Below, piece after piece: positions 4,718 to 5,055 of a stretch of 5,055 nt of DNA (the stretch's first letter is position 1; the number at the start of each line of letters is the position of its first letter). Both the position numbers and the translations under genes were made by a program. The stretch lies in the NCBI GenBank assembly GCA_027625215.1, contig JAQBWJ010000250.1, positions 1 through 5,055 of the forward strand, given 5' to 3'. The DNA is from Candidatus Poribacteria bacterium. Lineage in GTDB: Bacteria > Poribacteria > WGA-4E > GCA-2687025. The notes under the pieces were generated by a model, which was given only the letters and a program-made list of their open reading frames with translations, did not search any database and had not been told where the DNA came from.

Positions 4718-5055
4718 ATTCGCCGAAGCCAGCGCCGGTCGGGACCGAGACGCAGCCGTCCTCCAACGGTGGCGATCCCTGCGGGCGCAGACCTGTTTCA
4801 AGATAGATCGCGTTCGGCAGCGTGGCGATCAGGTTCAGTTGGACGGGACCGCCTCCGTGCGAGGCGTACGGGATGCGGAACGAGTCCGCCATGTGTCCGA
4901 TGGTGAGGATGGCGGAGGGACCTCCCGCGCGTCGAAGGTCGGGTTGGATGATATCGACGGCGTCGCGTTTCAAGAAGCGCGCGAAGTCGTGGCGGGTATA
5001 GAGGTTTTCGCCCGTCGCAATCGGGATGTCGAGGGCGTCCGCGAGCCGCGCGTAC
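4716..5055 (-). CDS. Mandelate racemase/muconate lactonizing enzyme family protein, C-terminal part
   Basis: Only the last 112 residues are inside the window; the gene starts beyond the right edge. The segment is the end of an enolase-superfamily barrel of the mandelate-racemase subgroup. Numbering from the first visible residue, Glu16 (ATGEN) is the third metal ligand, Asp39 (IIQPD) and His66 (YASH) form the Asp-His general-base dyad, and Glu86 (YLE) is the electrophilic or stabilising acid. The spacings 23, 27 and 20 equal those of mandelate racemase Glu247, Asp270, His297 and Glu317 (numbers from memory), so the site looks intact. Members dehydrate or racemise acid sugars and related hydroxyacids; the substrate cannot be told from this fragment. 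Unlike the ManD-like neighbour, it uses the classical Asp-His dyad, so the two are not recent duplicates. The frame runs through the edge without a start; the TTG at 4973 is internal. Confidence 0.9.
   Translation of the reverse strand, partial: YARLADALDIPIATGENLYTRHDFARFLKRDAVDIIQPDLRRAGGPSAILTIGHMADSFRIPYASHGGGPVQLNLIATLPNAIYLETGLRPQGSPPLEDGCVSVPTGAGFGE

Overview
The window is 5 kb of moderately GC-rich bacterial chromosome carrying three complete enzyme or membrane-protein genes, one sigma factor gene and one gene cut by the right edge. The set (a Gfo/Idh/MocA oxidoreductase, two different enolase-superfamily acid-sugar dehydratase-type enzymes, an ECF sigma factor and a YbdG-type mechanosensitive channel) resembles the carbohydrate-rich genomes of environmental heterotrophs such as Poribacteria, Armatimonadetes or related lineages. 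That taxonomic reading is a weak inference from gene content. No rRNA, tRNA, CRISPR, transposon or phage feature was seen.

Layout from left to right: 8-1042 (-) is a Gfo/Idh/MocA dehydrogenase closest in motifs to the YvaA/IolW scyllo-inositol dehydrogenase group. 1043-1482 is a divergent intergenic region, unusually rich in dyad symmetries and short repeats. 1483-2121 (+) is an ECF-type sigma-70 factor. 2142-3341 (-) is a ManD/RspA-type enolase-superfamily dehydratase, convergent with the sigma gene and only 20 bp from it. 3430-4698 (-) is a YbdG-like MscS channel. 4716 to the right edge (-) is the C-terminal third of a mandelate-racemase-type enolase-superfamily enzyme.

The three leftward genes at 2142-5055 look like one transcription unit: they share a strand, with gaps of 17 nt and 88 nt and no convincing internal promoter or terminator. 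They probably serve acid-sugar (aldonate) catabolism, with the channel perhaps handling turgor. The dehydrogenase at the left edge would fit oxidation of a sugar or inositol in the same broad metabolism, but it is a separate unit. The sigma gene has no anti-sigma gene next to it, although its stop codon sits in an ATGA overlap with a good upstream ribosome-binding site.

Most of the window is ordinary. The parts that deserve a second look are the 440-bp divergent control region (a 40-bp imperfect palindrome, three copies of ATTGAACC, and a possible self-recognised ECF promoter), the apparently orphan sigma factor, the active-site variant in the ManD-like enzyme, and the channel gene lodged between two dehydratase-type genes. 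I see no clear sign of a wholly new system.
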